In this document: positions 19,720 through 24,587 of the stretch, piece after piece | Layout of the letters: each line of letters begins with the position of its first letter | How positions within the stretch are numbered: position 1 is the stretch's first letter | Source: Ophioceras dolichostomum | Taxonomy: Eukaryota; Ascomycota; Sordariomycetes; Magnaporthales; Ophioceraceae | NCBI GenBank assembly: GCA_003049485.1 | Contig: PYST01000474.1 | Coordinates: 1 to 24,587, forward strand | DNA: 24,587 nt | Reading direction: 5' to 3' | Program-made: the position numbers and the translations under genes | The notes under the pieces: generated by a model | Seen by the model: only the letters and a program-made list of their open reading frames with translations | Told to the model about the DNA's origin: nothing | Database searches by the model: none

Positions 19720-21474
19720 TCAGCTCGGCACCTCGCAGCTATAGGACGCCAAATCGTCCGCGTCGCCTCCATTCCACACCGCCCTACTAGGGAAAGGACA
19801 CACCTTCCTCTCCGCCGCCCCAGGCACCATGTCAGGCCCGACAACATTGCCCACCAAGGAGTCCGGCGCGACATCTTCCTCAACCCACTTCTGCAGAGCC
19901 TCAAAGGCATGCAGGGGGAACGGCGAACCGGGCATCCCAAAGCAGTGCCCCACGCCAGGGAACTCGAAGTGCCGATAGTGCCCCGACACGCCAGACGGGT
20001 CCCGCGATGCAGCGCCAGCGTAGTACGCCCGCGTGCCCCTCGACGTGACGAGCGGGTCGTACGCGCCGTGCCACGACAGCAACTTCCCGCCCGCCCGCCT
20101 GAAGCGCGACAGGTCCGTGTTGTTGTTGCCCAGCAGCGAGCCGAACTCGTGGCGCGCGTCGTGCACGAACTCGCGGTACTGGTCGATGGTCATCGAGGTG
20201 AGGTCGTAGTCTGGGTCGTGCGACGCGAAGGTGCGCAGGAAGGCGGCGGCCAGCGGGACGGGCTCGCCTGTGCAGTTTGTGCTGTCTGTGGAAGAGCACG
20301 ATGTGCTGGCGAGCGCGATGGACCCCGTCAGCGGTGCGCCCGTCGGGAAGTCGTAGTACAGCCTCTCCCCATCGTCGTGCACGGGGCCGTTCCACGCCGC
20401 GACGGCGACGGCGACGGCCTCGGCGGTGATCGTCTGCGTGCCGGAGCCCGTGCCGATCGCGGGGAAGGCGGAGCAGTCGACGGTGGTGCCGACGAGGGCA
20501 GCCGGGTCGAAGACGGCTGGTCCACAGTCGTCGAAGTTGGTGACGACGCCGTCGGCTTGCCCGTCGAGCGCGTCGCAGGCAGACACGGCGGCAGCCTCGA
20601 TCGCGGCGAACTGACAGGGGGGCGGATACACGCCCAGGCGGTTCATGACGAGCTGGGGCCAGTAGAAAGCCGCGCCGAGCGGCCCCGCGTTCATGGCGGG
20701 GCAGCCGGCCAGGATGCCGTCGTAGTCGGTCGGGAACCGCTGCGCGAGCATCAGGCCCTGGCGGCCGCCCGTGGAGCAGCCGACCCAGTAGGAGCGGGTT
20801 GGCCGAGAGGAAAAGTACTGCGTGGTGACGGACTTGCCGATCACGGACACGAGGTGGATGCCCCGGTACGAGTAGTCGACGATGGCCGGCCAGTTCACGA
20901 CGCCGGGGGCGATCAGAGCCCAGTCGGAGGCGACGGGGTTGTTACCGTCCTGGCCCGAGCCCAGCGTTGTGGCTACGACGAAGCCCTGGTACAGGTACAG
21001 CGACATCTGGGGGCTGTCGGGCAGACCCGCGGCGAGCCCGCTGCCACCCTCGCCGACGAAGCGGCCGTTCCATGGCGTGTGGGACGAGTTGGAGCCGGAG
21101 GGGGCGGCAAGGGGGAGCCACACGTACACTGACATCGAGCTGGACTGGCCCGGGTACGTGTAGGTCACGGTCACGTTGCAGAAGGAGATGCCGGAAGCGG
21201 GGAGCACACCCGCCGCCTCCTGGGAGAAGGCCGTCGCGGGGGGAAGGTAGCTGTGCACGGGGACGGCGGAGAGGGAGACGAGCTCGGCGCCGAACACGGG
21301 CGGGAAGGTGAAGGAGGCCGGGCCGCAAGCTGCTGCTGTGGTCGAGGGGAGGAGGGTGGAGCTGGAGGGTGATGGCGAGGGCGCTGCTGCGGATGTGAGG
21401 GCGAAGACGGCGGTGGCGGCCGAGATGACCGACTTGAAGAAGTTGGTGCCCATGATGCCGCCTTGGGGAGACAT
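19720..21474 (-). CDS. Secreted tannase/feruloyl esterase family hydrolase
   Basis: Family members (PF07519, fungal FaeB and tannases) cleave esters of plant phenolics outside the cell; the exact substrate cannot be read. The gene is intronless. From 21474 it encodes 584 aa with an N-terminal signal peptide (hydrophobic core VISAATAVFALTSAAA) and then a Pro/Ser stretch. The CS-D-HC catalytic layout is complete: VGCSTGGRQ (C233, S234), WHGAYDPLV (D473) and FPGVGHCFG (H510, C511), the two cysteines being the expected disulfide next to the active site. The CDALDGQADGVVTNFDDC region matches the family's calcium-binding loop. The frame is open to an ATG at 21639, but a TATA-like word lies only 9 bp upstream of that ATG and the extra 55 residues would bury the signal peptide. 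An ATG at 21453 is also possible (577 aa). Confidence 0.88.
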   Translation of the reverse strand: MSPQGGIMGTNFFKSVISAATAVFALTSAAAPSPSPSSSTLLPSTTAAACGPASFTFPPVFGAELVSLSAVPVHSYLPPATAFSQEAAGVLPASGISFCNVTVTYTYPGQSSSMSVYVWLPLAAPSGSNSSHTPWNGRFVGEGGSGLAAGLPDSPQMSLYLYQGFVVATTLGSGQDGNNPVASDWALIAPGVVNWPAIVDYSYRGIHLVSVIGKSVTTQYFSSRPTRSYWVGCSTGGRQGLMLAQRFPTDYDGILAGCPAMNAGPLGAAFYWPQLVMNRLGVYPPPCQFAAIEAAAVSACDALDGQADGVVTNFDDCGPAVFDPAALVGTTVDCSAFPAIGTGSGTQTITAEAVAVAVAAWNGPVHDDGERLYYDFPTGAPLTGSIALASTSCSSTDSTNCTGEPVPLAAAFLRTFASHDPDYDLTSMTIDQYREFVHDARHEFGSLLGNNNTDLSRFRRAGGKLLSWHGAYDPLVTSRGTRAYYAGAASRDPSGVSGHYRHFEFPGVGHCFGMPGSPFPLHAFEALQKWVEEDVAPDSLVGNVVGPDMVPGAAERKVCPFPSRAVWNGGDADDLASYSCEVPS

Positions 21475-21647
21475 GATGGAGGCTAGGAGAGAGTGCTCTG
21501 TCCCTGTCGGCGTGCTTGTCTTGGTGATTGCGGCGGTCGCAGTGCTTGATGATGTGTCGTCTGCGTCTAATGATGAGGCTCCGTTCAACACCTGTTGTGC
21601 GAGATCTGCTCCATCGACGACCACGGCGGCGGCGTCCATGGCACCCC

Positions 21648-21655
21648 TTTTTATG
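21648..21655 (-). promoter_or_regulatory. TATA-like CATAAAAA upstream of the esterase gene
   Basis: On the minus strand CATAAAAAGG lies about 175 bp before the ATG at 21474 and just 9 bp before the ATG at 21639. If it is the TATA box, transcription would begin inside the upstream part of the open frame. This favours the internal start. Confidence 0.35.
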
Positions 21656-21810
21656 AACGAACCAACTCCCTCCGAACAGTTAGGCAGTCGACAGGAAGAC
21701 GAGTCGGGTCTCGTGAAATTACCGGGTATCTACGCGGGGGGAGGATCGGCGGGGGTAAGAGGGGGAGTTAGGAAGCGGCCGGTTCCTGCGGATGAATGAC
21801 GTGTGGATAG

Positions 21811-21993
21811 GTAGGTACCTAGGTATGTTGTTGCGGTTCTTCGATGTCCCTCGGCCGGAAAATGGGACAGCGGACTCCGGTCGCTTATGAATTGGATCGG
21901 AATCCATCCTTCGCCACTGGTGCAGTAATAACACGGCATGAGGAGGAGGTCCCTGCTGCATGGTATTTTTCTGTTGCCTACCTAGGTACCTAC
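21811..21993. repeat. 15-bp inverted repeat flanking 153 bp
   Basis: GTAGGTACCTAGGTA at 21811-21825 is the exact reverse complement of TACCTAGGTACCTAC at 21979-21993. Similarity does not extend beyond the 15-mers, and no target-site duplication is evident. The arms are themselves built from short palindromes (GGTACC, CCTAGG). The pair lies in the upstream region of the esterase gene. Confidence 0.6.
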
Positions 21994-22826
21994 TTGCCGG
22001 GTTGAATATCCCGCGCAGACAGGCGGGATAATTGAGTCGTAGTCAAATAAATGGCTGAGACACTTGTGTGGGCTTGCCTCGGCATCCTTCACCTGTTGTA
22101 ACGCTATAAGCCCAGGCTTGGGGCTCAGAAAATTGGAGGATCATGCTGTCAAGTAAGCGTACATCCCGACTTTGGGCGGTCTACGGGCGGTTTGTGTGCG
22201 GTGCCATGCGGAGGATGCAAGGGGTTGCCAGTGATGATGACAGGGGGCGAATTAGTAATGCCGAATTTGAGGCGGGTTGATGATGGAGAAATGGTGTGCA
22301 AAGCCCCCTGCAGAGTCTCTCCAGGTTCGCGGCTGGCTGATGGTGGAGATGCCAGATTTCGGTGGGCGGACATAAGGCGTCAATATGAGGCGTAATACAA
22401 GGAATGCTAGAAGGAAGGGGTAGCCAGCTGTCGGTCGGAGCCGCTCCACGTTAAAGCCAATCGTGCTTTGTTCGGCCGGGGCTCGTTACACACGAAAAGA
22501 AAATTCCGGGGTCAGGCGGAAGGGCTTGCTTATCTCCTAGTACCATGGCGGTCGGTTCCGACTTCTTGGCGGTGGTCTTGGGCAGCAAATGCCCGCTCAT
22601 ACCTACTAGCACATACGTGTTCCTGATGACTGATGTTGTGGGATGTGGGTGACTAAGAAATACGCGAGACCACTCGAGGCACGCGCTGGTGCGGCCGATC
22701 GAGTCCGAATCCCGATTTGTGCGCATGAAGACCCAGACTGTTCTTGGCGACGCTGTGGGGATAGGGGCACAGCAGCTACCATGCGAACCACTCAATGACG
22801 TGGTTAGAGTTGGGCAAGAAATGGAC
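21994..22826. other. Gene-poor intergenic region
   Basis: I see no gene, RNA or repeat that I can support here. Open frames on both strands are short and not coding-like. Confidence 0.45.
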
Positions 22827-22925
22827 GGGCGTTGTAGCTTAATGGAGATAGCTCGTTAAGAGATCTTCCTTGTTAAGGAAGCAGAGGAATAAGCCGGTTG
22901 CAGATTCGAATTTATGTAATTTGAA
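22827..22925 (+). pseudogene. Degenerate tRNA-like sequence (Asn-GUU anticodon arm)
   Basis: A perfect pol III A box (TAGCTTAATGG, 22835-22845) and a perfect anticodon arm CTTCC-TTGTTAA-GGAAG (22865-22881, anticodon GTT) are followed by a T-loop word TTCGAAT (22905-22911). The B-box flanks read GATTCGAATTT instead of GGTTCGAATCC. There are 12 nt rather than one between the D and anticodon stems. The T stem needs a bulge, and no acceptor stem forms. It resembles a decayed tRNA gene or a nuclear copy of a mitochondrial tRNA; a functional tRNA is unlikely. Confidence 0.4.
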
Positions 22926-23202
22926 ACTATCCAGGCAGCAGCGGCGCTGGCCGCTCTCTCGACTGCAGTGTTGAGCCGTGGTGCTCCCAAAAACAGTTCG
23001 ATTTTATTGCCGGTGAGCTGTGTTGATCGGCCTATCGAGAACGGAGCCTCGGGCTGTTTCTACGGTGGGCACCGTCAGGCTCCGGATTCTTGCCCACGAG
23101 ATTCAGGTCCATCAACTGATCGTGTTGCTTGCAGGTCAAAATAGAGGGAGACCGGCGAGCCGGAGGCGGAGCATGAAAGGTCTCGCCGACCGACCGTCCG
23201 TC

Positions 23203-24045
23203 TTACTCGATGAGCGTCCCCTCACGAACCCGCTCCTTGGCCACGCACACCCGGTCGACATAGGTCCGGAAGATCTCGACGAGAAGTTTGCCGGTATCCG
23301 GCGGCCTCGTTTGCGCGACAGCCTGCGAGTCCACGCACACAGCAGCCAGGTACACTAACACTCCATGCTGTGAGAAAGAGGTCGACATGGGCTTTCTCGT
23401 TGACCTCCTTGAAGAACGCACAAGCAGCTGCAACGGCGTTGCATAACCTCGGCACGTATGCCTCCTCAGCTAGGCGGGCGCAGTGCGTCAGAGCATCGTG
23501 TAGAAGACCCCAGAAGACTTCGTCGAGGTTCTGGAGACCGGCGTCGAATGCGTTCAGGGGCTCGCCGGTGACGAGGTGGTGGGACTCGTAGATAGCGTCC
23601 GACATGTTGGTGATATGAGGCGTGATGTGGTGTGTCAGTCTTGCCAGTCGAGTGACGCTCGCACGGGCACGGTGCGAGCGGAAGGTTGTGCCGCTGAGGG
23701 TGATGGCGGCGCTGTTGAAATCTTTGTGGTCTGCGAGGTCGCATCGAGTGACGAGGAGGTCTCGGTTGCGGAGCTTGAGGCGGATGTGTGGCAATGATTC
23801 TATTCCACTCGTGATAGACGAGCTTCTTGCGGATTTGCGTTCTGTTTTTTTATACCCCTATTAGCTCGAGATCTCTTCGCAAATTTAAACCATGTGAACT
23901 TGCCTCCTTACTGGTCTGCAGAGTTGGCATTCCTAGGGGCATTATCCAGGAGGTCTGTCCAGATGGTCTCATTGAGCTCGAAGAACAGAACCTCATCGTT
24001 CTTCCTGTCGATTTCCTCAAAATAATTTGACACGGCAGTCTGTGA
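23203..24045 (-). pseudogene. Broken minus-strand coding sequence, unrecognised family
   Basis: Three adjoining frames look coding (third positions mostly G/C) but do not join without frameshifts. First, around 24045-23912, a frame includes NYFEEIDRKNDEVLFFELNE. Its end carries a good donor GTAAGG, a CTAAT branch point and acceptor AACAG (intron 23911-23842, 70 nt), leading into QIRKKLVYHEWNRI. Second, from about 23794, another frame reads LPHIRLKLRNRDLLVTRC and runs through MSDAIYESHHLVTGEPLNAF and EEAYVPRLCNAVAAACAFFKE to about 23400. Third, a frame reads HGVLVYLAAVCVDSQ and ends LLVEIFRTYVDRVC...GTLIE with TAA at 23205-23203. Each junction needs a one-base shift. A 37-nt intron could bridge the second (GAG/CAT), but it is too short with a poor donor. 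I do not recognise the protein. A pseudogene or sequencing indels are the likeliest explanations. Confidence 0.35.
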
Positions 24046-24286
24046 CTTGGGTCCTTGTACAGGTGATAGTAGTAGAGGCAGACTCAAGGCTATGCCGGTG
24101 CTGTAGTTGAGCCAGTTTGCTGCCTAAAGCGGACAAAAAGCGAATAGATCAACGAGAGACGTAGTGGCGAAGAGCCACTCCTCGCCAACGTATGTTGCCA
24201 TAGGTGCTGACTGTCGTGCGTGTTTGATGTGATGGCCAGCGGAGCGTTTGAGCTGTCCAGACAGCCACAGGACTCAACGTGATGTC

Positions 24287-24310
24287 GCAAACTGAGCAAA
24301 CTGAGCAAAC
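24287..24310. repeat. 9-bp tandem repeat, 2.7 copies
   Basis: GCAAACTGA is repeated at 24287-24295 and 24296-24304, with GCAAAC following. It is a short slippage-type repeat in non-coding DNA. Confidence 0.7.
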
Positions 24311-24390
24311 ACCGTGACTGGGCTTGTAATAACCCTGGGGTCACTGAGCTACTAACCGATGACACAGCTGCGGTAACCAAGCACGAAGGG

Positions 24391-24442
24391 CATTGTTACT
24401 ACAATAAAGAGTGCCATTTATCCACATGTTATTGTAGCAATG
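24391..24442. repeat. Imperfect inverted repeat with a short loop
   Basis: CATTG plus CTACAATAA on the left (24391-24407, interrupted by TTA) match TTATTGTAG plus CAATG on the right (24429-24442). The arms total 14 bp and enclose 21 nt. The region around it (24046-24587) has no gene I can support; the arrangement could be a hairpin or the relic of a very small element. Confidence 0.5.
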
Positions 24443-24587
24443 GACCCGTGACAAAGAGCCCACAACTGCAGACAAACAGCAGTGTCTTCTGCGTAAATGA
24501 ACGCGCCCTTTTAAAATGTCTCGACGCTCGTGCGTCTGCTCTTTCTGATAGGCTTCGGTTCCTCAACGAGCCAACCCTGGTATAAGC

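Noticed and set aside
19543..21132. 529-codon open frame on the plus strand
   Set aside because: It lies antisense to the esterase gene. Its Arg/Val/Gly-rich composition is what GC-rich coding DNA gives on the opposite strand, while the minus strand has a full catalytic layout.
23385..23421. A 37-nt intron that would repair one frameshift in the minus-strand remnant
   Set aside because: It has a weak donor (GTCAAC), no branch-point word, and a length below that of ordinary fungal introns.
23827..24030. Plus-strand frame ending in GIIQEVCPDGLIELEEQN
   Set aside because: It looks protein-like, but the minus strand over the same bases has a coding-like frame and a complete intron signal set, so I preferred the minus strand. 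The choice is not certain.

Overview
The window is nuclear DNA from a filamentous ascomycete (Pezizomycotina). The style and the predicted protein sequences suggest a Sordariomycete such as a member of the Sordariales, but the species cannot be fixed from the sequence alone. The evidence is eukaryotic gene structure: short GT-AG introns with CTAAC or CTGAC branch points, GC-rich third codon positions, two intron-containing nuclear tRNA genes with pol III T-runs, and fungal protein families.

Layout, left to right. (1) 332-1739 (+) is a four-exon gene for the complex I subunit NDUFA13/GRIM-19, with an unusually long first intron. (2) 2590-6845 (-) is a two-exon gene for condensin subunit 1 (Cnd1/Ycs4/CAP-D2), convergent with gene 1. 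(3) 7518-9123 (+) is the Cdc7/Hsk1 (DDK) kinase, divergent from condensin over a 672-bp shared promoter. Its intron appears to be a non-canonical GC-AG intron inside the P-loop codon block. (4) 9788-9869 and 10173-10288 (+) are tRNA-Arg(UCG) and tRNA-Leu(CAA), both with introns. (5) 11708-13671 (+) is a fungal BAHD-like (transferase family) acyltransferase. (6) 14246-17603 (+) is the Chl1/DDX11 iron-sulfur DNA helicase. (7) 18622-18867 (+) is a possible small gene of unknown function. (8) 19720-21474 (-) is a secreted tannase/feruloyl-esterase family enzyme. (9) 21475-24587 is gene-poor. It holds a decayed tRNA-like sequence, several inverted repeats, and a minus-strand stretch of broken coding sequence that looks like a pseudogene.

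Three of the main genes act in the chromosome cycle: condensin compacts mitotic chromosomes, Cdc7-Dbf4 fires replication origins, and Chl1 supports sister-chromatid cohesion at forks. ACGCG/ACGCGT (MCB-like) words lie upstream of all three, which would fit G1/S-regulated expression, though such short words can occur by chance. The acyltransferase and the secreted esterase are accessory metabolic genes without a recognisable biosynthetic cluster. I found no convincing new multi-gene system. The most unusual items are the GC-AG P-loop intron, the 746-nt NDUFA13 intron, the chromosome-cycle gene grouping and the decayed right-hand end.
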